Positions 16,251 through 25,242 of a stretch of DNA of 64,000 bases are shown here, piece after piece; position 1 is the stretch's first letter, and the number at the start of each line of letters is the position of its first letter. The notes beneath the pieces were generated by a model. The model saw only the letters and a list, made by a program, of their open reading frames with translations. It did no database searches and was not told where the DNA came from. Source of the DNA: Bradyrhizobium diazoefficiens (GTDB lineage: Bacteria > Pseudomonadota > Alphaproteobacteria > Rhizobiales > Xanthobacteraceae); assembly GCF_016616235.1 (NCBI RefSeq), contig NZ_CP067100.1, forward strand, positions 7,189,001-7,253,000, given 5' to 3'. Both the position numbers and the translations under genes were made by a program.

Positions 16251-16874
16251 TCAGGCCGAGGCTGAGGGGCTTGCGGCCTGACGGGAAAGGGCGGCGAGGC
16301 GCCAGCTGGCGCAGGGAATGTCCTTCGGCGCGACGTCGATCTCCTTGTCGAAGCGCACCAGCTTCCAGTCGTCAGGATGATTGATGAAGGCGAAGCCGGA
16401 TTTGCGCGCGAGCGAGATCATGGTTTCATTGGAGCGCAGCGTCTCGCCGAACATGTGCTCGGCGCCGAGCGCGGCGGCGCGGCATTCCAGATTCTTCATC
16501 AGCGCGGTGGCGATGCCGTGGCCCTGCCAACGGTCGCCGACCGAGAGGCCGAACTCGAGCGTCAACGTCTCGGCATGAAGGGCATAGCGCGCTTCGGCGA
16601 CAATGGTCTCGAAATCATCGACCATCATGGTCGCAACCACCGTGAAGCGGTCGTGCGCTCCAATGTCGAGAAATTCGCTCAGCAGGCCCTTCGGCAATTC
16701 GCTGATCGCGCCAAAGAAGCGGTTGTAGCGGGAGCGGGTCGAGAGCGAGCGGAAATAGTGCTGGAACTCCTCGGTGTCGCGCGGCTCGACGAAGCGGAGG
16801 TTGAGGGCCTCGCCCTGCCGGGTGCGCAGCGCATCCCGATGTTGCTTGAGGTCGTCCAGGCGGAGGGTGCTCAT
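16251..16874 (-). CDS. GNAT family N-acetyltransferase
   Basis: 207 residues. The acetyl-CoA-binding region reads LSVGDRWQGHGIATALM, i.e. the V..(W/R)xxGxGxxL pattern of GNAT motif A, followed by LGAEHMFGETLRSNETMISLARKSGF. The N-terminal part resembles the acetyltransferase domain attached to protein-lysine acetyltransferases, including an SLSTRSRYNRFF segment. It transfers an acetyl group to an unknown amine. I chose the ATG at 16874 because homology-like sequence begins MSTLRLDDL; the upstream frame is Pro/Arg-rich and unconvincing. A clear terminator follows. Confidence 0.85.
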   Translation of the reverse strand: MSTLRLDDLKQHRDALRTRQGEALNLRFVEPRDTEEFQHYFRSLSTRSRYNRFFGAISELPKGLLSEFLDIGAHDRFTVVATMMVDDFETIVAEARYALHAETLTLEFGLSVGDRWQGHGIATALMKNLECRAAALGAEHMFGETLRSNETMISLARKSGFAFINHPDDWKLVRFDKEIDVAPKDIPCASWRLAALSRQAASPSASA

Positions 16875-16949
16875 GACACGTGCCCCAAAAGGACCGGGCA
16901 AAAAGGACCGCCGGCGCCCCTGTTTAGGCGGCGCCGGCCTGGCGGCCAA

Positions 16950-17153
16950 TCAGGCCCGCCAGAAGGGTTTTTCAGCCTCGAAGGCGATGTCGGTCCAGGA
17001 CACGCCTACATCCTGGAGATCGCGGGCGGTCCAGTTGCTGAGCTCGCGGCGGGTGCGGTAGCGCTCGTGCCAGACATGAAGCGTCTCACTGACCTGCTGG
17101 ATCAGGCCGGGTGCATGATGATTTGTCATTGAATTCTGGGTCAGCGTAGACAT
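16950..17153 (-). CDS. DUF1127 small protein
   Basis: 67 residues. The C-terminal half carries the pattern WHERYRTRRELSNWTARDLQDVGVSWTDI, characteristic of the DUF1127 (YjiS-like) domain, an Arg-rich helix followed by an L-x-D-x-G-V/I turn. Members are small RNA-linked or phosphate/carbon-metabolism regulators in some alphaproteobacteria, but most are uncharacterised. The start follows GAGGAGCTGAAA, a strong ribosome site. It is divergent from the LysR-type gene, which could regulate it. Confidence 0.85.
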   Translation of the reverse strand: MSTLTQNSMTNHHAPGLIQQVSETLHVWHERYRTRRELSNWTARDLQDVGVSWTDIAFEAEKPFWRA

Positions 17154-17207
17154 TTTCAGCTCCTCGAGCTAACTTGACCGCTAATATCTGCCTGTGAGTG
17201 CGCTGCG

Positions 17208-17223
17208 ACAAACGACAATTTGT
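17208..17223. promoter_or_regulatory. Candidate LysR-type operator
   Basis: Inverted repeat ACAAA-CGACAA-TTTGT in the 110-bp gap between the divergent DUF1127 and LysR-type genes. LysR proteins usually bind a short interrupted palindrome at their own divergent promoter. The assignment is by position and shape only. Confidence 0.4.
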
Positions 17224-17263
17224 ACCTTTTCGCATGAAATAAGCTCATGCATCCTGCTGCCAG

Positions 17264-18163
17264 ATGACTGCCAGATTGCCCTCCCTGAACGGATTGCGGG
17301 CGTTCGAGGCCGCCGCGCGCCATCTCAGCTTCACGCTGGCGGCGAGCGAGCTGAACGTGACGCAGACCGCGATCAGCCATCAAATCCGCCGGCTCGAGGA
17401 GGAGCTCGGCATCCGCCTGTTCATCCGGCAGAACCGCGCGCTGGCCCTGACGCCGGAGGCCCGCGACTACCTCCCGGGCGTCCGCGCCGCCTTCAACGAC
17501 CTGCGCCTTGCCACCGACCGCCTGCTGCGCAAGGACGACGACAAGGTGCTGACGGTCTCGACCCTCGCTTCGCTCGCGGCCAAATGGCTGCTGCCCCGGC
17601 TAACCGATTTCCAGGAGCAGCATCCCGGCATCGACGTCCGCATCACGACGTCGACCAGCCTCGTCGACTTCCAGCGCGACAATGTCGACGCCGCGATCCG
17701 CTATGGCCGCGGTCAGTGGCCGGGCCTGCGCGCCGACTGGTTGATGGCCGACGAGCTGTTTCCGGTGTGCAGCCCGTCACTGCTGCGCGGCGACAAGCCG
17801 CTCCGGCAACCCGAGGATCTCCGCGGCTACCCGCTGCTGCACACCTCCAACGCCAATAGCGACGACTGGCGGCTGTGGCTGACCGCGGCGGGCCTGCCGT
17901 CCGATATCGCCAGGCAGCCCGGCATCACCTTCGACATGATCTTCATGACCATCCAGGCCGCGATCGACGGCATCGGCGTGGCGATGGGACGGACGTCCTA
18001 CGTCCAGGACGATATCGCCAAGGGCCGGCTGGTCGTGCCCTTCAAGATCGCGCTGCCGGCCGATGCCGGCTTCTACCTGGTCGCGCCGGAAGGCCGCCGC
18101 GAGGCGCCGAAGCTCGCCGCGTTCCGCCAATGGATCGTCGCTGCAACGCAAAATAAGACCTGA
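17264..18163 (+). CDS. LysR-type transcriptional regulator, GcvA-like
   Basis: 299 residues. The N-terminal winged helix is typical (LPSLNGLRAFEAAARHLSFT then VTQTAISHQIRRLEEELGI), matching the GcvA/AmpR branch, which characteristically reads LRAFEAAARH. The remainder is the two-lobed effector-binding domain, with DVDAAIRYG-like sequence (NVDAAIRYGRG) and a closing HTSNANSDDW region. It is a DNA-binding regulator responding to a small molecule. Targets may be the divergent DUF1127 gene or the MFS transporter about 140 bp downstream. Confidence 0.92.
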   Translation: MTARLPSLNGLRAFEAAARHLSFTLAASELNVTQTAISHQIRRLEEELGIRLFIRQNRALALTPEARDYLPGVRAAFNDLRLATDRLLRKDDDKVLTVSTLASLAAKWLLPRLTDFQEQHPGIDVRITTSTSLVDFQRDNVDAAIRYGRGQWPGLRADWLMADELFPVCSPSLLRGDKPLRQPEDLRGYPLLHTSNANSDDWRLWLTAAGLPSDIARQPGITFDMIFMTIQAAIDGIGVAMGRTSYVQDDIAKGRLVVPFKIALPADAGFYLVAPEGRREAPKLAAFRQWIVAATQNKT

Positions 18164-18305
18164 AAATCATCAGCTTCCGCGGCAAATTCAATTGACTCCC
18201 AGCGTTTCGCGCGGGAAGGGGTACGGCAGATTGTCGCAGCATCAATCTGTCGCCTTGCCGTGAAATCAGTTCCGGTCCGGCCACGTCTTGAAGGGGAGCA
18301 ACGCC

Positions 18306-19631
18306 ATGGCTGGACCAGCAACCAATCCGCCCGCAATCAAGTCGCGCATCGGCGCGATCCTGCGCGCCACATCGGGCAATTTCCTCGAGCAGTTCGACTT
18401 CTTCCTGTTCGGCTTCTATGCCGCCGCGATCGGCAAGGCGTTCTTCCCCTCGACCAACGAGACCGCCTCGCTGCTCAACACCTTCGGCGTGTTCTGGCTC
18501 GGCGCCCTGATGCGGCCGGTCGGGGCGATCGTGCTCGGCGCCTACATCGACCGCATCGGCCGCCGCCAGGGCCTGATCGTCACGCTCGGCATCATGGCCA
18601 TCGGCACGGTCGTGATCGCGTTCTGCCCGAGCTATGCGACCATCGGCATCGCGGCGCCGGTCATCGTGCTGATCGGTCGTCTGCTGCAAGGCTTCTCCGC
18701 CGGCGTCGAGCTCGGCGGCGTGTCGGTATATCTCGCGGAAATCTCGACGCCCGGCAATCGCGGTTTCTACACCTCGTTCCAGTCCTCGAGCCAGCAGGTC
18801 GCGATCTTCGTGGCTTCGATCCTCGGCTATCTCCTCTCCGAGGTGATGCCGGCCGACACCGTGGCCGCCTGGGGCTGGCGCATTCCGTTCTTCGTCGGCT
18901 GCCTGATCATTCCCCTGATCTTCTTCCTGCGGCGGACGCTGGAGGAGACGCCGGCGTTCCTCGCGATGAAGAAGCATCCGACCGCAAGCGAAGTGTTCGC
19001 CTCCGCGCTCGCCAACTGGCGCATCGTGCTCCTCGGCATGATGATCGCGATCCTGACCACGACGACGTTCTATTTCGTCACGGTGTACACGCCGACCTTC
19101 GGCAAGACCGTGCTGAAACTGTCGACGCAGGATGCGCTGCTGGTGACGCTGCTCGTGGCCGTGACCAACTTCATCTGGAATCCGGTCGGCGGCGCATTGT
19201 CCGACCGGATCGGCCGCAAGCCGGTGCTGATCGGCATCGCCACGTTGTCACTGCTCACCGCCTATCCGGCGCTGAGCTGGCTGGTGGCTGCGCCGACGTT
19301 CGGCAAGCTGCTCACCGTCGAGATGATGTTCTCGTTCTATTTCGGCATGTACAGCGGCACCATGCTCGGCGCGCTGGTCGAGATCGTGCCGGCGCATGTG
19401 CGCACGACCTGCTTCTCGCTAGCCTTCGCGCTCGCGGCCGCCCTGTTCGGCACGTTCACGCCGTTCGCCTCGACCCTGCTGATCGGCTACACCGGCAACA
19501 AGGCCGCGCCCGGCGTCTGGCTGATGTTCGCGGCCGTGCTCGGCATCATCGCCGCGCTGATCGTCTATCGCGGCGGCGGCAAGGCGGTGCCGACGTATGA
19601 TCCGGTGGCGGAGCCGGTGGCGGGGCTTTGA
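18306..19631 (+). CDS. MFS transporter, metabolite:H+ symporter (MHS) type
   Basis: 441 residues with twelve predicted membrane segments. The family-specific start [20 protein letters not shown] and the loop [14 protein letters not shown] (the MFS signature between helices 2 and 3) place it among citrate/tricarballylate/dicarboxylate-type symporters of the inner membrane. [13 protein letters not shown] in helix 4 is also typical of MHS proteins. The ATG at 18306 has AAGGGGAG upstream; a TTG 18 bases earlier would itself overlap that ribosome site. The upstream GcvA-like regulator may control it. Confidence 0.92.
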   Translation: MAGPATNPPAIKSRIGAILRATSGNFLEQFDFFLFGFYAAAIGKAFFPSTNETASLLNTFGVFWLGALMRPVGAIVLGAYIDRIGRRQGLIVTLGIMAIGTVVIAFCPSYATIGIAAPVIVLIGRLLQGFSAGVELGGVSVYLAEISTPGNRGFYTSFQSSSQQVAIFVASILGYLLSEVMPADTVAAWGWRIPFFVGCLIIPLIFFLRRTLEETPAFLAMKKHPTASEVFASALANWRIVLLGMMIAILTTTTFYFVTVYTPTFGKTVLKLSTQDALLVTLLVAVTNFIWNPVGGALSDRIGRKPVLIGIATLSLLTAYPALSWLVAAPTFGKLLTVEMMFSFYFGMYSGTMLGALVEIVPAHVRTTCFSLAFALAAALFGTFTPFASTLLIGYTGNKAAPGVWLMFAAVLGIIAALIVYRGGGKAVPTYDPVAEPVAGL

Positions 19632-19638
19632 TGTCGGT

Positions 19639-19720
19639 GTCGTTCCGGGGCGATGCAAAGCATCGAACCCGGAACCTCGAGATTCCGGATTCCGTCCTGC
19701 GGACCGCCCCGGAATGACAG
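19639..19720. repeat. Family D intergenic repeat, copy 2
   Basis: Starts GTCGTTCCGGGGCGATGCAA and ends CCGCCCCGGAATGACAG. Shorter in the middle than copy 1. It sits between the convergent MFS and Rieske genes. Confidence 0.8.
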
Positions 19721-19726
19721 CGGGGA

Positions 19727-20140
19727 CTACAACTCCACCACCACGTAATCGCTCTCGACCTTCACCGGGATCGTCTCCGCAACATACGGGCCCTTCACCA
19801 CGCTCGCGCCGGGCTCGACATGGGCCGGATAGGCCTTCACGCGGAAGCGGCGGGGATCGCAGTAGGACTGGCCGGTGCGGATGTCGAACTCCCAGCCGTG
19901 CCAGGGGCAGCGGATGATCTCGCCGAGCTTGGTATATTCGATCTCGCCGGGGTCCTTCGATTGCGCGAGGCCGATCAGCGGGCCCTCGCACAGGGCCGCG
20001 CCCTGATGCGGGCAGCGATTCATCAGGCCGAAATATTCGCCTTTGATGTTGAAGACCGCGATCGGCCGTCCGTCGATCTCCAGGAATTTTCGCGTGCCGG
20101 GCGGCATTTCGTCTACCGGGGCGATGACATGTCTTGCCAT
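19727..20140 (-). CDS. Rieske [2Fe-2S] ferredoxin-like protein
   Basis: 137 residues. The two cluster-binding boxes are intact: CPHQGAALC and CPWHGWEFD (Cys-x-His and Cys-x-x-His). The length and lack of membrane segments fit a soluble Rieske ferredoxin that passes electrons to an oxygenase, although no oxygenase alpha subunit is adjacent. Its ATG overlaps the stop of the upstream amidohydrolase (ATGA), so the two are translationally coupled. It is the third and last gene of an operon with two amidohydrolase paralogues. Confidence 0.92.
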   Translation of the reverse strand: MARHVIAPVDEMPPGTRKFLEIDGRPIAVFNIKGEYFGLMNRCPHQGAALCEGPLIGLAQSKDPGEIEYTKLGEIIRCPWHGWEFDIRTGQSYCDPRRFRVKAYPAHVEPGASVVKGPYVAETIPVKVESDYVVVEL

Positions 20141-21249
20141 CAGGAAATGCCGTACAGCTTCTTCGCATTGCCGAGGTAAAACGCCTCCCGATTGGCTTCG
20201 CTCACGCCGGCCGGCAAGACACGCGACGGCTCGTCATAGTCCCAATGCGGATAGTCGGTGGCGAACAAGAGGCGGTCCCAGCCAATCCACTTGATGACGT
20301 CGAACAGATCTTCGCGCCGCTCCGGGTCTTCCATCGGCTGCGTCGTCCACCACACCTGCTCGCGGATATATTCCGACGGCGGGCGCTTGACGTGCGGCAC
20401 CTCGCTGCGCAGCCGCTGCCAGGTCTTGTCGAGCCGCCAGGCCAGCGACGGCGCCCAGCCGAAGCCGGCCTCGATCATCACCATCTTCAGTTTCGGGAAG
20501 CGCTCGAACACGCCTTCCAGCACGAGGCTGGCCAGTGCCGATTGCTGGCACTGCGAATGGCCGACCATCTCCTCGATGTAGTAGCTCGGCCAGCCCGACG
20601 GCGTGATCGGATTGCCGCCGAAGCCGAAGGCGTGCACGCCGACCGGAAGTCCCGCCTCTTCCGCAGCCTGGTAGATCGGCCAGTAGCGGCGCTGCCCGAG
20701 CGGCTCGACATTGCGGCTGAGCAGCAGCACCTGGACAAAATTCTTGTCGCCGGCGCGTTCGCGGATCTCGGCGGCGGCGGACAGCCCGTCCTCGTTGCCG
20801 ACGACGATGGACGCCTTCAGCCGTTTGTCCTTGCTGGTCCATTTGTCGATCTGCCAGTCGTTGATCGCCGAGCACAGCGCAGCCGAGAGCTCGTGGTTGC
20901 GGATGCCCTGCCCGGTGTTGAGCGGGTTGAGCACGCCGAGTTGCACGTTGTTGGGATCGAGCAGCTGCTGCTGCATGAAGGAGAGCGAAGAGCCCTGTGG
21001 ACCGCCTTCCGGCGGATAGGCGTCGCGGCGCGAGGCGTTGGGCTGGGCTTTTGGATAGGGCGGGCCTTCCATCATGCCCTGATAGGCATGGACACCGTAG
21101 ACTTCGAGGTGATGCTGCCAGCGTTTGGCGAGATAGGGATAAAGCTCGGTGCGGGTGGCGCGTGCCGGATGGATGTCGCAGTCCGCAATCGCGGTCTTTG
21201 TCGTCAGGGGGGAAGCGGCTTCTTGGCTCTCGCGGAACTGGATATTCAT
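20140..21249 (-). CDS. Amidohydrolase family protein (amidohydrolase 2 type)
   Basis: 369 residues. The metal site begins with DCDIHPA (a D-x-H variant of the HxH strand), continues with VGVHAFGFGG and MVGHSQCQQS (His ligands) and MVMIEAGFGW, and ends with LLFATDYPHWDYD (catalytic Asp). This is the TIM-barrel amidohydrolase-2 family, which includes decarboxylases and hydrolases of aromatic acids such as ACMSD. It is about 35 percent similar by eye to the upstream gene. The gap between the two is 25 bp, and the stop overlaps the Rieske gene start. Confidence 0.9.
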   Translation of the reverse strand: MNIQFRESQEAASPLTTKTAIADCDIHPARATRTELYPYLAKRWQHHLEVYGVHAYQGMMEGPPYPKAQPNASRRDAYPPEGGPQGSSLSFMQQQLLDPNNVQLGVLNPLNTGQGIRNHELSAALCSAINDWQIDKWTSKDKRLKASIVVGNEDGLSAAAEIRERAGDKNFVQVLLLSRNVEPLGQRRYWPIYQAAEEAGLPVGVHAFGFGGNPITPSGWPSYYIEEMVGHSQCQQSALASLVLEGVFERFPKLKMVMIEAGFGWAPSLAWRLDKTWQRLRSEVPHVKRPPSEYIREQVWWTTQPMEDPERREDLFDVIKWIGWDRLLFATDYPHWDYDEPSRVLPAGVSEANREAFYLGNAKKLYGIS

Positions 21250-21274
21250 CGCCTTGCCTCCTTTGGCAGCGGGC

Positions 21275-22333
21275 TCACGTCAGGCGGGGATAGGTTGCAT
21301 GCGGATTATCGATCATGATCTTGCGCACGAGATCGGGGGACAGACCCTCCGGCAGCGCGTCCTGGCCGTCAAACTGCCAGTGCGGATAGTCCGTGGAGAA
21401 TAGGACCAATTCGTCCGACTGCATATGCTCAAACAGGCGAATTAATGTCTCAGGTTCCGACGGCGCATCAAATGGCTGCAACGAGAAGCGGATGTTGCTG
21501 CGCACAATGTCGAGCGGCGCGCGATCGACCCAGGGCGTCTCCATCCGCACCCCGCGCCAGAACTTGTGCAGGCGCCAGAGATAAGGCGAGATCCAGGACA
21601 CGCCGGATTCCAGCATCACCATTTTCAGCCGCGGATATTTGGCGAACACGCCCTCGACGATCAGGCTGGTGAGCTGCGTCTGGAACGCCTGGGCCTGACC
21701 GACATAATCCTCGATGTGATAGGAACCCCACCCCACAGCAGTCGGTGGATTGTGATAGGCGGAACCGGCGTGGATGCCGACGGCAAGTTCCAAGCGTTCC
21801 GCGGCCTCATAGATCGGCCATAGCGCCCGCTTGCCAAGCGGGATGTCGCCCATGACAAGCATCAGCACCTGCACCAAGCGCTTGTCCGGTGCGCAGCGCT
21901 CGATCTCGGCGACTGATTTCTCGACGCTCTGCGTCGGGATCACGATCGAGCCGCGCAGCCGAGAATCGCGATCCAGCCACTCCTTCACAAGCCAGTCGTT
22001 CAGCGCGCGGCAGAAGGCCGCCTGCATGTCCTCCGAAAACACCATCTGCACGCCATAGAGCGGATTGCAAATGGCAAGGTCGAGCTGGAAGGGATCGAGC
22101 ACATGGCGCTGCATGTCCTCAAGGCTTTCGCCCGGCTTGCCCTTCTCGGGCCGCCAATCGGGGCGCGCCACGATCGGCGAATTCTGCGGATAGGATTGCG
22201 AGACAAGGTCGACCATGCCGCGGGTCGTCACCTGATCGCGCCAGTAGTCGTTCAGGTACGGCAGCAGGCTTGTCAGATGCGGCACGGCCGGATGCACGTC
22301 GCAATCCACCCCACCGGCGATCAGGGACGCCAT
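21275..22333 (-). CDS. Amidohydrolase family protein, first gene of Rieske operon
   Basis: 352 residues from the ATG at 22333, which has AGAAGGGAGACGTG directly upstream. The metal motif is DCDVHPA, with GIHAGSAYHN, DYVGQAQAFQ, MVMLESGVSW and LVLFSTDYPHWQFD following the same order as the downstream paralogue. In-frame starts at 22381 and 22429 would add a Lys/Arg-rich N-terminal segment (MADKKRHAKKREKGD) that looks unlike the family, though it cannot be excluded. The position where the paralogue has a His (MVGHSQ) reads YVGQAQ here, so metal coordination may differ. Confidence 0.87.
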   Translation of the reverse strand: MASLIAGGVDCDVHPAVPHLTSLLPYLNDYWRDQVTTRGMVDLVSQSYPQNSPIVARPDWRPEKGKPGESLEDMQRHVLDPFQLDLAICNPLYGVQMVFSEDMQAAFCRALNDWLVKEWLDRDSRLRGSIVIPTQSVEKSVAEIERCAPDKRLVQVLMLVMGDIPLGKRALWPIYEAAERLELAVGIHAGSAYHNPPTAVGWGSYHIEDYVGQAQAFQTQLTSLIVEGVFAKYPRLKMVMLESGVSWISPYLWRLHKFWRGVRMETPWVDRAPLDIVRSNIRFSLQPFDAPSEPETLIRLFEHMQSDELVLFSTDYPHWQFDGQDALPEGLSPDLVRKIMIDNPHATYPRLT

Positions 22334-22477
22334 CACGTCTCCCTTCTCACGCTTCTTCGCATGTCTCTTCTTGTCTGCCATTGAAGCAGGCCTGCCCGCC
22401 GCCTGCAACTCAGGCAAAGCTTCTGTCATATGCTAGGAAGGCTTAGCTCAGTTGCGAAGGCATGAGGGGTCAAAGGG

Positions 22478-22960
22478 ATGAAAGAGCTCATCGGCATTGC
22501 CGAACAGGTTGCCGCCAAACTGATCGCGCGCAAACAGACCATTGCTGTCGCCGAATCCTCCGCCGGCGGCCTGATCGCGGCGAGCCTGCTCGCCGTACCT
22601 GGCGCGTCCGCCTATTTCCTCGGTGGCGCGGTCGTTTACACCCGCGACGCGCGGCGCGTGCTGATGGATATTTCGGATGAAGCAATGAAGGACCTCCGCT
22701 CCTCGTCGGAGCCCTACGCGAAACTGCTCGCCGAGCGGATGCGCAGCCGCTTCAGCTCGGACTGGGGCCTCTCCGAGACCGGCGCAGCCGGCCCCACCGG
22801 CAACCGCTACGGCGATGCCGCCGGTCACAGCTGCATGGCAGTCGCCGGCCCCGCGACGGAGGTGATGACGCTGGAGACGGCGAACGGCGACCGGTTCGCG
22901 AACATGCAGGTGTTCGCGACGACGGCGATGCGGCTGTTGCTGAGGAAGCTGGAGGAGTGA
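22478..22960 (+). CDS. CinA C-terminal-domain protein (nicotinamide-nucleotide amidohydrolase, PncC-like)
   Basis: 160 residues forming only the C-terminal CinA domain. Motifs are AESSAGGLIAASLL (ESxxGG), FLGGAVVYTRDAR, and SETGAAGPTGNRYGD (TGxAGPxG). Stand-alone proteins of this size, as in E. coli PncC, deamidate nicotinamide mononucleotide in NAD recycling. The start follows GGGGTCAAAGGG. The gene is divergent from the Rieske/amidohydrolase operon. The enzymatic assignment is from family knowledge. Confidence 0.88.
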   Translation: MKELIGIAEQVAAKLIARKQTIAVAESSAGGLIAASLLAVPGASAYFLGGAVVYTRDARRVLMDISDEAMKDLRSSSEPYAKLLAERMRSRFSSDWGLSETGAAGPTGNRYGDAAGHSCMAVAGPATEVMTLETANGDRFANMQVFATTAMRLLLRKLEE

Positions 22961-23007
22961 TCCCGCTGCACCGCTCAAGTGAGTCGGGACAGCTTTGCCA
23001 CCAACTG

Positions 23008-23113
23008 CTGTCATCGCCCGGCTTGACCGGGCGATCCAGCACTCCGAGGCGGTCGCGATTGAATTGATAGACCGCGGCGTACTGGATGCCCCGGACAAGC
23101 CGGGGCATGACAG
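23008..23113. repeat. Family C intergenic repeat, copy 2
   Basis: Starts CTGTCATCGCCCGGCTTGAC and ends CCGGGGCATGACAG, with inner arms GATCCAGCACTCCG and GCGTACTGGAT. It occupies most of the gap between the convergent CinA and DUF1488 genes. Confidence 0.8.
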
Positions 23114-23131
23114 CGGAGAGTGGAGCGGCAG

Positions 23132-23407
23132 CTACATTGCCAAATGCCGCATGAAAATCCGCACCACATATCCGGGGACCCGCGGCGCCTCGTCATAGAT
23201 ATCCGATGCGATCCGCTCGATGGTCTCGCGCAGCGACAGGAACTGCGCCTGGCGCGCGCTGCTTTCGGTGCCCTGCATGCCCGCGAGTTCATCCATCGCG
23301 GCGTCGCTGATCTGACAGTCCACGACGTCACCATCGTTCAGCATGGTGAAGCGAAAGGCCAGCCGTTCGAGGTCATGGCCAATGATCCTGTCGCGCGTCA
23401 GCGGCAT
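23132..23407 (-). CDS. DUF1488-like small protein
   Basis: 91 residues from the ATG at 23407 (MPLTRDRIIGHDLERLAF). The pattern FRFTMLNDGDVVDCQISDAAMDELAG resembles the short DUF1488 domain found in many proteobacteria. There is no signal peptide, metal motif or membrane segment, and it ends in a positively charged helix. The TTG at 23440 would add 11 residues and overlap less well with a ribosome site. Function is unknown. It is downstream of AMP nucleosidase on the same strand, 81 bp away. Confidence 0.7.
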   Translation of the reverse strand: MPLTRDRIIGHDLERLAFRFTMLNDGDVVDCQISDAAMDELAGMQGTESSARQAQFLSLRETIERIASDIYDEAPRVPGYVVRIFMRHLAM

Positions 23408-23488
23408 CAAATCGTCCCGGTCGAGCCCCGCGCCGGACAATGCTGAAAATATCGCGGCTTGTCAGCAGCAAAGAGGATCGTCGTCGTC

Positions 23489-24958
23489 CTACTGAAACGC
23501 GACCTCGGCGAAACTGCGGAGCTTGCGCGAATGCAGACGCTCCGATTCCTGCTGCTTCAACCGCTCCAGCGCCTTCATGCCGATCTCGAGATGCTGGCCG
23601 ACGCGGCGGCGATAGAATTCGCTGGCCATGCCGGCGAGCTTGATTTCGCCGTGCAGCGGCTTGTCGGAGACGCAGAGCAGCGTGCCATAGGGGACACGGA
23701 AGCGGTAGCCGTTGGCGGCGATCGCGGCCGATTCCATATCGAGCGCGACCGCGCGCGATTGCGACAGGCGGCGGATCACGTCGGGGCCCGAAATTTCCCA
23801 ATTGCGGTTGTCGACACTTGCCACCGTGCCGGTGCGCATCAGGCGTTTGAGCTCAAAGCCTTGGAGGCCAGTGACGTCCTCCACCGCTTCTTCGAGCGCA
23901 ACCTGCATCTCGGCCAGCGCCGGGATCGGCACCCAGAGCGGCAGCTCGCGGTCGAGCACATGGTCCTCCCGCACATAGCCATGCGCGAGCACATAGTCGC
24001 CGAGCCGCTGCGTGTTGCGCAGGCCGGCGCAATGGCCGAGCATCAGCCAGGCATGCGGCCGCAGCACCGCGACATGATCGGTGACGTTGCGCGCGTTGGA
24101 AGGACCGGTGCCGATGTTGATCAGGGTGATGCCGCGATAGCCCGGCGTGACGAGATGAAAGGCCGGCATCTGCGGTGCGCGTACCGGCGCCACCCCGCTG
24201 GTCGCACCGCCGCTGCGGGTGATCACGTTGCCTGGCGCGACGAAGGAGTCGAGACCGGCCTCACCGGACTGGAGCCGCTGTTGGCAGAGCTGCGCAAAGG
24301 CATCGACATAGAACTGGTAGTTGGTGAAGATCACGAAGTTCTGGAAATGCTCGGGGTCCGTGCCGGTGTAGTGATAGAGCCGGCGCAGCGAGTAATCGAC
24401 GCGGGCGGCGCGAAACAGCGACAGCGGTTCCGGCGCGCCGGGCTTGAGCTCGAAAGTGCCGTCGGCGATGGAATCGTCCATGGTGGCAAGATCCGGCACG
24501 TCGAACGCGTCGCGCAGCGAGCGCGTGATGAGTGAGTTCTCGCTGGTGGTGATCGCGGCCTCGATGTTGATGTCGCGGCGATAGGCGAAGTGGATCGGGA
24601 TCGGCTCGGCGGATTCGCCGATCTCGACCGGCACGCCGTGGTTCTGGATCAGGAGGCCGATCTGCTCGGTGAGGTAGGCGCGGAACAGATCCGGCCGCGT
24701 CACGCTGGTCTCGTGCACGCCGGGGCCGGCGACGAATCCGTATGACAGACGCGAATCCAGCCGCGCATGCGTCGCGGTGGTGACACGGACGAAGGGATAA
24801 TAGGCCCGCACCCGCACCGTGACCGCCTCGCCGCCGACATAGGCCTCGAACCGGTCGCGCAGGAATTTGGTGTTGCGCTCGTAGATCTCTTCGAGCCGGG
24901 CGACCGCGCCCGCTGCATCGCTGAAGGACTCGGTCGCGATGGTGGGGAGAGATTGCAT
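23489..24958 (-). CDS. amn: AMP nucleosidase
   Basis: 489 residues from ATG at 24958. The N-terminal third is the AMP-nucleosidase-specific regulatory region (YERNTKFLRDRFEAY, YPFVRVTT). The C-terminal part is a nucleoside-phosphorylase-like fold with INIGTGPSNARNVTDH, RTGTVASVDNRNWE and ALDMESAAIAANGY, whose DMES Glu contacts the ribose. The enzyme splits AMP into adenine and ribose 5-phosphate and adjusts the adenylate pool in the cytoplasm. The length matches E. coli Amn (484). The frame is open for 21 more codons, but that segment is not family-like. Confidence 0.93.
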   Translation of the reverse strand: MQSLPTIATESFSDAAGAVARLEEIYERNTKFLRDRFEAYVGGEAVTVRVRAYYPFVRVTTATHARLDSRLSYGFVAGPGVHETSVTRPDLFRAYLTEQIGLLIQNHGVPVEIGESAEPIPIHFAYRRDINIEAAITTSENSLITRSLRDAFDVPDLATMDDSIADGTFELKPGAPEPLSLFRAARVDYSLRRLYHYTGTDPEHFQNFVIFTNYQFYVDAFAQLCQQRLQSGEAGLDSFVAPGNVITRSGGATSGVAPVRAPQMPAFHLVTPGYRGITLINIGTGPSNARNVTDHVAVLRPHAWLMLGHCAGLRNTQRLGDYVLAHGYVREDHVLDRELPLWVPIPALAEMQVALEEAVEDVTGLQGFELKRLMRTGTVASVDNRNWEISGPDVIRRLSQSRAVALDMESAAIAANGYRFRVPYGTLLCVSDKPLHGEIKLAGMASEFYRRRVGQHLEIGMKALERLKQQESERLHSRKLRSFAEVAFQ

Positions 24959-25031
24959 GGGTCGACCGCCGGGTTGCTGTTTGCTGCTGCAAGTATAGCA
25001 AACTCGCAGCCACGCCGTCATTGCGGCGCTT

Positions 25032-25235
25032 CTTACCCTTCCCTGGAGGGGGAGGGTCGCTGCGCATGAAGCGGAGCGAAATGCGTAGCGGGGTGGGGTG
25101 AAGCCACGGAAACGGTCCAGCTGACGCGCTCAGGGTTGTGATGACCCTCCACGCAAGCACCTCCTGCGTGGATAGACCATCACCCCACCCGCTCGCGCTT
25201 TGCGCGATCGACCTCCCCCTCCAGGGGAGGGTAAG
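25032..25235. repeat. Family B long intergenic repeat, copy 2
   Basis: Starts CTTACCCTTCCCTGGAGGGG and ends CCCCTCCAGGGGAGGGTAAG, with internal GGGGTGGGGTGA and TCACCCCACC. A long cruciform fills the space between the HlyD and AMP nucleosidase genes. Confidence 0.82.
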
Positions 25236-25242
25236 TCGCGCG

